A DNA stretch of 64,000 bases from Planctomycetota bacterium (GTDB taxonomy: Bacteria; Planctomycetota; B15-G4), in assembly GCA_029259745.1 (NCBI GenBank), contig JAJDEO010000063.1, positions 62,001 through 126,000 of the forward strand. Reading direction: 5' to 3'. The translations under genes and the position numbers were made by a program. Below are positions 44,635 to 53,987 of this stretch, one piece after another. The notes beneath the pieces were generated by a model, which ran no database searches, was not told where the DNA came from, and was given only the letters and a program-made list of their open reading frames with translations. Position 1 is the first letter of the stretch; each line of letters starts with the position of its first letter.

Positions 44635-45176
44635 GACGTGGGTAGCGCGACGCGCGGGAAGTCGATCGTCGTGCGGGCGAAGACGTTGAACATGTTCGTG
44701 AACGTGTTCATACCAACGTGCGTGACGACCTCTGCGATCTCGGCGTCGCCGAAGCCGGCGTCGCGCATGTCTTCGAGCTGGGCGTCTGGTACATCACCGC
44801 GCGTATCGAGCAACGCGCCGACGAACGCCAGCGCCGTCGCCGTCTTCGGGTCCTGCGACGTGCCGTGAAGGTGACGCTCGAGCTCGGCGCCCTCGATCCC
44901 GACACCTCGACCGAGCATCGTGTGGGCCGACGCGCAGTACTCACATCCGTTTCGAGCTGCAACGGCGATCGCGATGCTTTCGCGCAGCTGCTTGTCGAGC
45001 ACGCCGTCGGCGAGTGAGTCGGCCATCGACACGTAGGCGTCGAGCGCGGCGGGCGCATGGGCGAGCGTGGCGTGGAGGTTGGGGACCATGCCGATCGCGT
45101 CACGGACGGCAGAGAGGATCGCGGCAGAGGCTTCGGGAGCGGCGTCGATCGTGAGGGCGTTGATGCGGGGAGTCAT
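44631..45176 (-). CDS. AhpD-like carboxymuconolactone decarboxylase family protein
   Basis: 181 residues. The active-site motif NGCEYCASAHTMLGRG has the Glu-x-x-Cys-x-x-x-His arrangement of peroxidase-linked AhpD enzymes. The fold is all-helical, and GIEGAELERHL and DAEIAEVVTHVGMNTFTNMF are typical. It may reduce peroxides or hydroperoxide partners. It is between the anti-sigma and UDG genes, suggesting an oxidative-damage regulon. Confidence 0.88.
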   Translation of the reverse strand: MTPRINALTIDAAPEASAAILSAVRDAIGMVPNLHATLAHAPAALDAYVSMADSLADGVLDKQLRESIAIAVAARNGCEYCASAHTMLGRGVGIEGAELERHLHGTSQDPKTATALAFVGALLDTRGDVPDAQLEDMRDAGFGDAEIAEVVTHVGMNTFTNMFNVFARTTIDFPRVALPTS

Positions 45177-45234
45177 CGGGACATCCGGGAAGGAGTGAGG
45201 GTTCACTCCGTTCGTGTCGATCTCGGCGCGCACC

Positions 45235-45477
45235 TTACGCATCGTCGCGCTTCTCCGACCCCAAGACCTCGAGCAACGCTTCGACCTCTTCGGAGCACTC
45301 CGGACACTGCTGCAAGTGCTGAACGATGTCGTCGAACCCCGGCGGGCGGACGGACCCCGAGAACTTCTCGACGTATCCGCCGATGCGATCGAGGAGCTCA
45401 TCGCAGTCGATCTCGCGACCGCGCGTCGCATCGACGAGCCGCAGTAGCGCCTTCAACTCTGTGTCGTCGAGTTTCAT
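45235..45477 (-). CDS. Small zinc-finger anti-sigma factor
   Basis: 80 residues. The HLQQCPEC sequence is the HxxxCxxC zinc-binding anti-sigma motif, within helix-rich flanks (LKALLRLVDATRGREIDCDE). It has no membrane segment. The ATG overlaps the sigma stop (ATGA). It would bind and inhibit the sigma factor. Confidence 0.85.
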   Translation of the reverse strand: MKLDDTELKALLRLVDATRGREIDCDELLDRIGGYVEKFSGSVRPPGFDDIVQHLQQCPECSEEVEALLEVLGSEKRDDA

Positions 45478-46100
45478 CGTTCGGACAGACTTTCGTGGAC
45501 GGCCTGGGACGTGAACCCCGCGCGACGCAGCGCCGCGCGGAGCTTCTTGCGCGCATCGTGCACGAGCTTGTACAGCGCATTCTGATTCGTGCCGAGCCGC
45601 TCGGCAATGTCGATCGTCGGGATGCCGGCGAGTTCGCTGGTGATCGCGATGCGCTGTCGCTCCGTGAGTGACTCGTCGATCGCATCCCGCAGCGCAGCGA
45701 ACAGACGCGCTCGCGACTCGGACACCTCACCCGGCACGGCGCCACGCGTTGGCAACGGCTCGAGCGCGCGCTGACGCACGGCCTCGAAGCGACGCTGGCC
45801 GTCGACGCGCGCGCGTCGACGACGGAGCTGCGTGAATGCCACGCGCAACGCAATCGCCGTGGCCCAGGTCGTGAAGGCGCTCTCGCCGCGGAAGGAGTCG
45901 AGCGAGGCCAGGATGCGGACGAGTGCATCTTGCACGTAGTCATTCAGGTCGTCGTCGTCGACGTCACCGTTCTTCGCGAACGTCTTGGCGAGAACGCGGA
46001 CGAGGTAGCCCCGGAGCTCATCGGCGGCGCGCGCGTCCGAGCCCCGCAACGCGGCGAGCCACTCGTCGTTCTCGCGCGGATCGAGGACGTTGCCCGTCAT
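45474..46100 (-). CDS. ECF-type RNA polymerase sigma factor
   Basis: 208 residues with region 2 (DDDDLNDYVQDALVRILASL, SFRGESAFTTWATAIALRVA) and region 4 (ESLTERQRIAITSELAGIPT, ERLGTNQNALYKLVHDARKK). The ATG at 46100 avoids an upstream extension that crosses the non-coding gap. It begins the operon with its anti-sigma factor, the AhpD-like protein and the UDG. Confidence 0.9.
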   Translation of the reverse strand: MTGNVLDPRENDEWLAALRGSDARAADELRGYLVRVLAKTFAKNGDVDDDDLNDYVQDALVRILASLDSFRGESAFTTWATAIALRVAFTQLRRRRARVDGQRRFEAVRQRALEPLPTRGAVPGEVSESRARLFAALRDAIDESLTERQRIAITSELAGIPTIDIAERLGTNQNALYKLVHDARKKLRAALRRAGFTSQAVHESLSER

Positions 46101-46207
46101 GGGAACCACCCCCCGGCTGCGCGACGCAACCGAGGGGTTCCTTCGAGTTCTGCGATGTGCAGGACGATCACTCGCTCGCCTCCCGTCGAACAATTGGCGT
46201 GGGACGG

Positions 46208-46732
46208 TCAGCCCTGCACCGAGCGCCAGTGTGCGTCGGCCTTCGTCGTCAGCGCCTTCACGTCTCCATCATTCCACAGCTCGCGCGCGTCGATGCCAGG
46301 GTTGCGCAGGAAGAGCATCAGTCGACCGTCGACGATCTCGAAGTTCGTCGGATCGACGGGAAACTTGTCCTCCACGGCCATGCCGAAGGCACACCAGCCA
46401 CCGTAGGCGGGCACGTACTTCTCGGGGTCGGCATCGAAGGCGGCCTTCGCATCTGCCGAGACGAAGTAGTACGTGATGCCGGCATGGTTCGAGGCATGCT
46501 CGGGCACACCGCGCACCGGCTTGTTCACGGCGAAGTATGCCACCGGGCAGTAGCCCTCGAGGGCCACGCCGTGCGAAGGAACGTTGTGCGCGTCGAGGTA
46601 GGCGCGACTCGGCTGGGCCGCCACGCGGAGCGGTGCCGCGACGTCGTAACTCGCGGCGTCGTCATAGCTCGCCGCACAGCCAGCCGTGACCAGCACCAGA
46701 CCGAGCATGAGGGGAAGGGTGGATCGGGACAT
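46208..46732 (-). CDS. YHS-domain lipoprotein
   Basis: 174 residues. The lipobox LVTAGC marks a lipoprotein. The YHS-type domain (GVALEGYCPVAYF, YYFVSADAKAAFDADPEKYV, PAYGGWCAFGMA) is a small metal-linked module, here with Cys at both conserved places. Related YHS proteins are often copper- or redox-associated. It is on the same strand as, and upstream of, the sigma-factor operon. Confidence 0.85.
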   Translation of the reverse strand: MSRSTLPLMLGLVLVTAGCAASYDDAASYDVAAPLRVAAQPSRAYLDAHNVPSHGVALEGYCPVAYFAVNKPVRGVPEHASNHAGITYYFVSADAKAAFDADPEKYVPAYGGWCAFGMAVEDKFPVDPTNFEIVDGRLMLFLRNPGIDARELWNDGDVKALTTKADAHWRSVQG

Positions 46733-46783
46733 CGGGAATCTCCGAGGAAAGTTTCCCCGTTGGAGTCGCCGTGACCTCGAGCC

Positions 46784-47086
46784 TTACGCCTCTTCGTCTG
46801 GCTCGTGGATTTCGAACGTCGCGATGTGGTCGACACCCGTGACGGCCTCACCCGTCGTCTTCAAGGTGTAGGTGGCGCGCGGGTCGGCCTTCGCGAGCTG
46901 ACCGTCGTACGGAATCGTGAACTCCCCTCCACCGTCGGCGCGCTCGAAGCAGAGCGTGCCGTCGGCCGGCGGCTTCGAGATCACGCCATGCAACTCCACG
47001 CGCCTGGCAACGGATCCGTCGTCGGTCACGAACGTCGATCCGACGAGGATGCGCTTTCCCACGAGTGCGTCGGTCGAAGGCTCCAC
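46784..47086 (-). CDS. Hypothetical protein downstream of the aldehyde dehydrogenase
   Basis: 100 residues, soluble, beta-rich, not recognised (GKRILVGSTFVTDDGSVARR, VDHIATFEIHEPDEEA). It starts three bases after the aldehyde dehydrogenase stop and is probably co-transcribed. Confidence 0.65.
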   Translation of the reverse strand: MEPSTDALVGKRILVGSTFVTDDGSVARRVELHGVISKPPADGTLCFERADGGGEFTIPYDGQLAKADPRATYTLKTTGEAVTGVDHIATFEIHEPDEEA

Positions 47087-47089
47087 TCG

Positions 47090-48466
47090 CTACACCACCG
47101 TCAGGCAGATCGTCTTGGCGTTGACGAACTCGTGGATGCCGAGTGAACCGAGCTCACGCCCGTAGCCCGACGACTTGATGCCGCCGAAGGGCATGCGCGG
47201 GTCGGAGCGCACGTGGTCGTTGATGAAGACGGCCCCGGCTTGGATCTGCTGGACGGCAAGCCGCTCGCCCCGCGCGATGTCGTTCGTGAAGATCGCCGCG
47301 CCGAGCCCGTAGACCGTGTCGTTCGCGATGCGAATCGCGTCGTACTCGTCGTCGGCAGGAATGATCGCCGCGACCGGACCGAAGAGCTCTTCGTCGTATG
47401 CAGGCATCCCCGGGCCGACGTCCGTCAGCACCGTGGGCGGATAGAAAGCGCCGCCGCTCGACGGACACTCGCCGCCCGTCAGGAGCCGCGCACCCTTCGC
47501 CACGCTGTCGACGACCTGCTTGTGCAACGTGTCACGAAGGTCCATCCGCGCGAGCGGGCCCACGTCGGCGTCCTCGCGCTGCGGCGCGGCGACGACGCGG
47601 TGTGCCATGTGCATCGTGAAGCGCCGCTCGAACTCGTCACGCAAGAACGGCGTCACGATGAAGCGCTTGGCGCCGATGCACGACTGCCCGGCATTCATGA
47701 GGCGCGCCGTCACGCAGGCCGACACCGCGACGTCGAGGTCGGCGTCGTCCAAGATGACATAGGGATCCGAGCCACCGAGTTCGAGCACCGTCTTCTTGAG
47801 TGCCGCACCGGCGCGTGCCGCCACGATGCGCCCCGCACGCGTGCTGCCCGTGAGGGTGACCGCCGCGACGCGCACGTCATCGATGAGCTGCCCGGTGATC
47901 TCGTCGTCCGCCACCAACACGACGCGCAGTGCACCGCGCGGGAAGCCGGCATCGGCGAAGGCTCGTTCGAGCGCCTGCGCGCAGCCGCAAACGTTCGGCG
48001 CAGGCTTCACGAGCGTGGTGTTGCCCGCCGTCAGAGTTGGCACCGCGTAGCGGATCACCTGCCAGAACGGAAAGTTCCACGGCATGATCCCGAGCACGAC
48101 GCCCAACGGTTCGAAGCTGACGAAGCTGCGCTCGAAGTCCGTGTGAACGGGATCGCGAGCCAGCATCGCCGCACCGTGCTCGGCGTAGAACTCGCACGTC
48201 GTCGCGCACTTCTCGATCTCGGCGCGCCCCTCGCGCAGCGTCTTGCCCATCTCCCTCGCCATGAGATCGGCATAGTTCTCGACGCGCTCACGCAAGATCG
48301 ACGCCAGCGCGAGCAGGCGCGTCGAACGCTCGGAGCCCGTCGTCATGCGCCATGAGGCGAAACACGAGTGGACGTCGGCCAGCACCTTGCGCGCATCGTC
48401 GAGTGACGCGGCTTCGTACGAGGCGACGACGTCACCGTTGGCTGGATCGATGCTCTGGAGAGACAT
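47090..48466 (-). CDS. Aldehyde dehydrogenase, succinate-semialdehyde type
   Basis: 458 residues, full family length. GIMPWNFPFWQVIRYAVPTL, the catalytic Glu in LELGGSDPYVIL, the Cys in NAGQSCIGAKRF, and EELFGPVAAII are all present. It oxidises a small aldehyde, probably succinate semialdehyde, to the acid using NAD(P). It leads a two-gene unit with the hypothetical protein downstream. Confidence 0.92.
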   Translation of the reverse strand: MSLQSIDPANGDVVASYEAASLDDARKVLADVHSCFASWRMTTGSERSTRLLALASILRERVENYADLMAREMGKTLREGRAEIEKCATTCEFYAEHGAAMLARDPVHTDFERSFVSFEPLGVVLGIMPWNFPFWQVIRYAVPTLTAGNTTLVKPAPNVCGCAQALERAFADAGFPRGALRVVLVADDEITGQLIDDVRVAAVTLTGSTRAGRIVAARAGAALKKTVLELGGSDPYVILDDADLDVAVSACVTARLMNAGQSCIGAKRFIVTPFLRDEFERRFTMHMAHRVVAAPQREDADVGPLARMDLRDTLHKQVVDSVAKGARLLTGGECPSSGGAFYPPTVLTDVGPGMPAYDEELFGPVAAIIPADDEYDAIRIANDTVYGLGAAIFTNDIARGERLAVQQIQAGAVFINDHVRSDPRMPFGGIKSSGYGRELGSLGIHEFVNAKTICLTVV

Positions 48467-48561
48467 GGTGTCACGCGGTCGAGAAGGAGGAGCAGCTGTT
48501 CAAGACGCCGCTCGGACTCCTTCATTCATAGACCACGGCGACCTCCGCGGTCCACGCTCGA

Positions 48562-51500
48562 TCAGCCGCCCTTCTTGTCCTTCTTCTTTTTCTTCTTCTT
48601 CTCGGGTTCGTCGCCGTCGTCATCCTCTTCGATGTCCAACTTCAGCTTCTTCTTCTTGGGCTTCTCGGCGCGATCCTCGATGCGGTCCTTGTTCGCGAGC
48701 ACGACGAGGCTGTACTTGAAGTCGTCCTCGAGGCGCTCGTAGATCTTCCGCGCCTCTTCGGTGTCACCGGCGTCCCAGAGTCGGTCCGCCTCGGCGAGGA
48801 GGTCCTTCGGGTCTTCGCGGCCGGGCTTGTCGCTGCCGCCGGTCAGGCCGCCAAGCCCTGGGATGTCCAGGCCGGGAAGTGCGTCGTCGATGCGTCCCTC
48901 GAACTCGCGCTTCACGGCGCGATCGGCGAGCTCCGACAAGACACCGTCCCAGGCGAGACGCGGCGCCGTCAGCGAGCCGACGAGGGGGATCGTGATCGAC
49001 TCACCCTGGAGCCGCGCGAGGAACGAGTGACGGTCGGCGAGGGCCTTCGTGATCGGCAAGCTCCAGCGCATGTCGATCGACTGGTCGAGGTTGACGGCGC
49101 CCGTGAACGACGTCTCGACGCCGCCCATGTTCCAACTCCACGGCTTGTCGTAGCGCAGCGTGCCGTTGGCGAGCGAGAACTCGAGCGGCGCGATCTCGAA
49201 GCGGCGATCGCCTGTGCCGCCGAGATTCGTGAGCATGTCGGCGAGCAGCGGCGAGGCGGCGAGCAGCGTGTCGCCGAGCGCGATGCGGCCGTCGCCGGAG
49301 AAGGCTGCGAAGTCGATGCCACCGGCGAGGGCGTCGGGCAGCAAGGCGCCCGCGTAGGAGAGATCGATCTTGCCCGTGAGCCGCGACGCGAAGCCCGTGT
49401 TGCCGGCTTGCGGATCGAGCGATGCGAGCAGCGGGTGCACGTTGTCGAGCGCCGCACCGAGCTTCGCGTCGGCGCCGACATCGTTCCAGTTCAGCGAGAT
49501 CGTCGTGGCTTTGTTCGGGGACCCGCCTGCCACCGATGCGATGACGTCGCGCAGCGGACCATTCAGCGTCAGCGATGCCTTGCCGCCGTTGACGTCGACA
49601 TCACTGCCGAGCGCGAGCGCGCCGTCGACGATGTCGGCCGTGAGCGAACCGCCGACGTCCACCAGCGGCAAGCTCGCGCGGCCGAGGCCGATGTCGGCGT
49701 CCACGGAAAGATCGGCGAGCGTCGCGAGCGGGTCGCCTTCGACGAGACGCAGCGGACCGCTGACCGTGAGCGTCGTCGTCTGCATGTCGGCGCCGCTGAG
49801 CGTGACGGGGAGCAGCACGCCAAACCACTGCTGCAGCCGGTCGGGGACATAGCGGACCGTCGCCTGAAGCGACTCGATGCGCGCCGGCGTCGTCGCGCTG
49901 GGATCGCCGAGTGAAGCGAGCGAGCGGAGCGCCCCGCGTGCGTCGAAACGTAGCCCGTTCCAGCCACCCGCCAGCGACGTGATGTCGACGGCCATGGTGT
50001 CCGTGTTCACACCGACGTCCCAGGTCGTGTCAGTCCGGCCGGGGGCGATCGAGATCTGCTGCGGCTTGCTGACGTCGTCGGCATTGATGGGAAGCGTCAG
50101 CGCGAGGGCGTCGACTCCGCCGTCACCGGTCACCTTCCACTGGGCACCGTCGGTCGTCGTCGCGCGCACCTTCCACGAGCCTTGGCCGGCGGCAGTTCCG
50201 CCCGACGCTGCGACGATGTCGGCGAGATCACTCCAGAGATTCGCGAGCGACGAGCCGAGCGTGATGTCGAGGTCGGCCGAGCGCAGGGGCGTCGTGGCAT
50301 CGGGCAGCGGAAGCGCCACCTTGCCCTTCACGCTCAGCGAGCCCGTCGACGACGCGAGGTCGAACTTCGTGATGGTCACGACAGGCGCGGCGCCCGACGT
50401 GTCCGCGGCGATCGTGTAATCGCCGCGGATGTTCGAGGTTCGGATCGTGCGCGCCGGGGTGAGGCCGTCGTCGCTCGGCGGCAGTGTGATCGCGAGCTGC
50501 TCGGGGCGCGCGAACGTGCCCTTGGCGTTCACGACCCGCCCACTCGTCGTGACGTCGAGGTCGCCCGTGATCGGCGTCCGCGCCGGATCGTCGAGCGACA
50601 CGGGCAGCCAGCTCCCGAGATGTCGTTGAAGCTCCGTCGGGCGCAGCGTGTAGTCGACCCGCAGCGTCGCGTCGGGCAAGGCCTCGGCGTCGTCGGCGGG
50701 CGTGACGCGTGCGCGGCCGCCGATCGTGGCGAAGGGCGTCGTCACGGAGAAGGACGACACGTCGATCGCCCCGGCCGGATCGATCGTCGCGACCTGCCGG
50801 GCATCGACGTCGAACGGCCCGAGGCTGCGCGCTGCCGAAGCATCACCGAGCCCCGACGCCGCAAAGCCCACGAGCTTCGTCGTCGACTCGACGGCGACCT
50901 GGTCGGCATCGCCCTTCGCCACGAGCGATCCATCGAGCACTCCGCTGAGCGACAGCGTTCCCAGATCGACGACCCGACCGACGAGCTCCGTGAGGCGCCC
51001 CAAGTCGGCCGCGTACGTGACGTTCGAGTTGCGCAGCTTGGGCGCGTTCGACTTCAGCCCAGCCACCGACAGCGTGCCGTCGACGTCGAGCGGGCCGGCC
51101 TTCACGACGAGCCTGGAGACGTCCAGCTCGCTCAACGCCGCGCGTGCGTCGGCTGCGATGTCGAGGTGCACGGACGTCAGCTCGCCGAGATCGATCGGTG
51201 CTCCCTCGGCCGAGCGCGCGGCGAGGTCGCTGAGGTCGGCCGTGATGTTCGCGGTCAACGCGTCGACGGTCCCGCCGCTTGCGATGCCCGTCACGTTCCA
51301 GTTGCCATCCACGGCCCAACGCCCGGCAACGGACACGCCGTCCTTCAACGTGATCCACGGCGCGGCGGTCTTGAAGGCCTCCGCGAGCGCGCCGCTGGCC
51401 TGGGCTGCGCCGACGAGCGAACCCGCCGCGGCGTCGTAGGTTCCGTCGAGATCCACGTCGAGCAAGTCGCCGGCCTCGATGCGCAGCGTCTGCGTGCCCG

Positions 51501-52461
51501 AGCCCGCGTCGTCGAGCGCGGCCGAGGCCGTCAGCGACGCCTGCGCGAGTTCGAGCGTCTTGCCCTCGATCACCATCCGGGCATCGCGCATCGTGAGGGA
51601 CGAGCGCCCATCCAATGCCAAGCCGCCCTTCCAGTCCCACGTGCCCTCACCGGTCAGCGAGCCTTCCGGCGTGGCCGTCTCCAGCCCGAGCGCGGCAAGC
51701 ACCGGGCCAAAGGTCGTGAGCGAGAGCGGCTCGAGATCGAACGTGACGAAGGCCGATGGGTCGCCATTCGCGCCGCGGGCCGTGACGTGGCCGTCGGCGG
51801 TCAGGCGCGCACCGTTGCGTTGGCCGGGACCGGAAACGAGCAACGAGACGTCGAACGGCGAGGAGCGGTCGAGCCCGCCGAGGGCAAGGTGGAACGCGAC
51901 GTCGCGGATCTCGGTCGTGTCGTTCGAGTTCGGCGCGTGCACGATGAGGTTCGTATCTTTGACGCGGACATCGGCCACGACCGACGGCAAGCTGCCGTCT
52001 TTACTGTCCGACCCCGACGATGAGTCACTGTCGTCGCTCGAACCCTGCCCGAGCTTCTCGACGATCTTCTGCAGGTTCCAGGTCTCGCCCTCGCGCCGCA
52101 GGTGCACGTCGACACCCTGGGCAACGAGACTCGCCTCGACACCGCCCGTGAGGAGCGCAAGCAGGCTGTAACTCGCCGCGACCTGACGGACGTCGAACAC
52201 GGGACGACCGGCGTCGTCGGCCAGCGACAAACCCGCGACGTTCGTCTTGCGCCAGCCGAGGTCGAGCTCGGCGAGCTGCGCCTTGCCGCCCGTGCGCTGC
52301 GACAGCTCGCTGACTATCTTGTCGCGAACAAAGGGTGAGAGCACGGTCGGGGCGACCGCGAGGACACCAACGAGAACGACGACGAGCACCACGAGGATCG
52401 TGAGCCAGCGACGCTTGCGACGCGGGGGCACGCTCGAGGATGCATCGGTGGGGGTCGACAT
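48562..52461 (-). CDS. Giant AsmA-like/DUF748 envelope protein
   Basis: About 1299 residues. One N-terminal membrane helix (WLTILVVLVVVLVGVLAVAP) is followed by a long beta-rich region with AsmA-type elements (KIVSELSQRTGGKAQLAELD, GSLTGEGTWDWKGG) and a C-terminal AsmA-like part (GDGRIALGDTLLAASPLLAD, APLEFSLANGTLRYDKP). AsmA-like proteins span the periplasm and move phospholipids between membranes. The C-terminus is a Lys/Asp/Glu-rich low-complexity tail (KKKKLKLDIEEDDDGDEPE, then poly-Lys). GGAG lies 8 bases before the ATG at 52461. Confidence 0.85.
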   Translation of the reverse strand: MSTPTDASSSVPPRRKRRWLTILVVLVVVLVGVLAVAPTVLSPFVRDKIVSELSQRTGGKAQLAELDLGWRKTNVAGLSLADDAGRPVFDVRQVAASYSLLALLTGGVEASLVAQGVDVHLRREGETWNLQKIVEKLGQGSSDDSDSSSGSDSKDGSLPSVVADVRVKDTNLIVHAPNSNDTTEIRDVAFHLALGGLDRSSPFDVSLLVSGPGQRNGARLTADGHVTARGANGDPSAFVTFDLEPLSLTTFGPVLAALGLETATPEGSLTGEGTWDWKGGLALDGRSSLTMRDARMVIEGKTLELAQASLTASAALDDAGSGTQTLRIEAGDLLDVDLDGTYDAAAGSLVGAAQASGALAEAFKTAAPWITLKDGVSVAGRWAVDGNWNVTGIASGGTVDALTANITADLSDLAARSAEGAPIDLGELTSVHLDIAADARAALSELDVSRLVVKAGPLDVDGTLSVAGLKSNAPKLRNSNVTYAADLGRLTELVGRVVDLGTLSLSGVLDGSLVAKGDADQVAVESTTKLVGFAASGLGDASAARSLGPFDVDARQVATIDPAGAIDVSSFSVTTPFATIGGRARVTPADDAEALPDATLRVDYTLRPTELQRHLGSWLPVSLDDPARTPITGDLDVTTSGRVVNAKGTFARPEQLAITLPPSDDGLTPARTIRTSNIRGDYTIAADTSGAAPVVTITKFDLASSTGSLSVKGKVALPLPDATTPLRSADLDITLGSSLANLWSDLADIVAASGGTAAGQGSWKVRATTTDGAQWKVTGDGGVDALALTLPINADDVSKPQQISIAPGRTDTTWDVGVNTDTMAVDITSLAGGWNGLRFDARGALRSLASLGDPSATTPARIESLQATVRYVPDRLQQWFGVLLPVTLSGADMQTTTLTVSGPLRLVEGDPLATLADLSVDADIGLGRASLPLVDVGGSLTADIVDGALALGSDVDVNGGKASLTLNGPLRDVIASVAGGSPNKATTISLNWNDVGADAKLGAALDNVHPLLASLDPQAGNTGFASRLTGKIDLSYAGALLPDALAGGIDFAAFSGDGRIALGDTLLAASPLLADMLTNLGGTGDRRFEIAPLEFSLANGTLRYDKPWSWNMGGVETSFTGAVNLDQSIDMRWSLPITKALADRHSFLARLQGESITIPLVGSLTAPRLAWDGVLSELADRAVKREFEGRIDDALPGLDIPGLGGLTGGSDKPGREDPKDLLAEADRLWDAGDTEEARKIYERLEDDFKYSLVVLANKDRIEDRAEKPKKKKLKLDIEEDDDGDEPEKKKKKKKDKKGG

Positions 52462-52853
52462 AGGGTGGTCTCCGGGCTTCCGAGATCTCGGAAGCGGCAC
52501 TCTGTGAGCGCACCGCACACGAGAGGTGTGACGATCCTGTCATGGTGCCCCATCGGGTGAGATGCCGCGACGGACTTCGCGGTTGCACGGTGATTCGACG
52601 CCTCTCCCGGCCCGCGCCTCGTGTCGCGACCGTGGAACCGCCGAAACGACACGTTCCACGCGCAACGCTGAGACGCCGGACGGGCAAGACGCTGCGCGCC
52701 TCGCTCACCGACCTCGCCCGAACCGGAGAGCAGCGCACCGAGCCGTGCGTGCAGAGCCGTGCGTGCAGTGGCGACTCGGTGCCGGCGTCAACGCCCGCGA
52801 GATCCCGTCGCACCCTGCTATCGTGACCGACGGTCTTCCTTGGAGTCCCACGC
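52462..52853. other. Divergent intergenic region, 392 bases
   Basis: No convincing gene. It holds an 8-base perfect inverted repeat (CGTGGAAC 52631-52638 / GTTCCACG 52653-52660) and an exact tandem duplication of a 14-base unit AGCCGTGCGTGCAG at 52741-52768. A TATCGT -10-like hexamer is at 52819-52824, ahead of the hydrolase gene. Confidence 0.5.
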
Positions 52854-53987
52854 ATGGTCACTCCCGCTCTCATCGGCGCGGCGCTTTCCGTCGTCGCGTT
52901 CGTCATGCCCACCCCCGCAACCGACACGACGTGGCACACGCTGACGCGCGAGGGCGCGAGCGATGTCCGCTACTCCGTGATCCGACCCGTGGGTGACGCC
53001 GACGCGCCGCGCTCGGTGCTGCTCGCGTTCCCGCCCGGCTCCCAGGACCGCGCGATGGTCGACCGGAGCACCGAGCTCTACTGGCAAACCGTCGCGGAGT
53101 CCGGTTGGATCGTCGTCTGTCCCGAGGCGCCGGACGAGGGCTACTTCTTCGACGCCGGCGCCGCGGCGATCGGACCGCTGCTCGACGAGATCGAGGCGAC
53201 CATGCCCGGCGTCGGACGAGTTCACGTGGCCGGTCCGTCGAACGGTGGACGCTCGGCGTTCCGCGTGGCGTTCGACCACGCCCCGCGACTCGCGTCCGTG
53301 ACCGTGCTGCCCGGCTTCCCCGAGCCCGACGATCTCGCCCGCGCCCAGCACCTCGCCAACCTCCCCGTCGCGATGTTCGTCGGGGGCGCCGACGGCAACT
53401 GGCTCGACCGGATGACGGCCGCGCGCGACGCGCTCGAAGTCGCGGGCGCCGACGTCGCGACGTTCCGCGTCTTCGCTGACGAAGGTCACACGCCGCCGTC
53501 GCTCACGGGCGCGGTCCTCGCCGCCCAGCTCGACCTCTTCGACTCACGCGAGCGCGCCCGCGTGGAGGCCGTCGCCACGATCGGCGCCGTGCTCGACGAT
53601 TTCCACGACGCGGCCGCGGCTGCCGACACCGAGCGCTACTTCGGGCACTTCTCGTCCGACGCCGTCTTCCTCGGAACCGACGCCACGGAGCGCTGGTCGC
53701 CCGCACAGTTCCGCGCCTATGCCGAACCGTTCTTCTCGGAGGGCACGGGCTGGAGCTACACGGCAACCGAGCGACACGTCGGCCTCTCCGCCGATCGCCG
53801 CACGGCCTGGTTCGACGAACGGCTCCACAATGACAAGTACGGCGAGACGCGCGGTAGCGGCGCGCTCGTGCTCATTGCAGACCGTTGGTACATCACGCAG
53901 TACAACCTCGCGATCCCTGTGCCGAACGACCTCGCTGGCGATCTCGTCACGCGCATCGCCGAACATCTCGAAGGCGGCGACAAGTGA
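52854..53987 (+). CDS. Alpha/beta hydrolase fused to a SnoaL/DUF4440-like domain, secreted
   Basis: 377 residues with a signal-like start (TPALIGAALSVVAFVMP). Residues 25-230 form an alpha/beta hydrolase: SVLLAFPPGS, the nucleophile elbow VAGPSNGGRS, and a C-terminal FADEGHTPPS with the catalytic-type His. Residues 245-370 are a cone-shaped SnoaL/DUF4440 domain (FHDAAAAADTERYFGHFSSD, WYITQYNLAIPVP). The fusion suggests a two-part extracellular esterase. The downstream DUF4174 start overlaps its stop (GTGA). Confidence 0.78.
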   Translation: MVTPALIGAALSVVAFVMPTPATDTTWHTLTREGASDVRYSVIRPVGDADAPRSVLLAFPPGSQDRAMVDRSTELYWQTVAESGWIVVCPEAPDEGYFFDAGAAAIGPLLDEIEATMPGVGRVHVAGPSNGGRSAFRVAFDHAPRLASVTVLPGFPEPDDLARAQHLANLPVAMFVGGADGNWLDRMTAARDALEVAGADVATFRVFADEGHTPPSLTGAVLAAQLDLFDSRERARVEAVATIGAVLDDFHDAAAAADTERYFGHFSSDAVFLGTDATERWSPAQFRAYAEPFFSEGTGWSYTATERHVGLSADRRTAWFDERLHNDKYGETRGSGALVLIADRWYITQYNLAIPVPNDLAGDLVTRIAEHLEGGDK

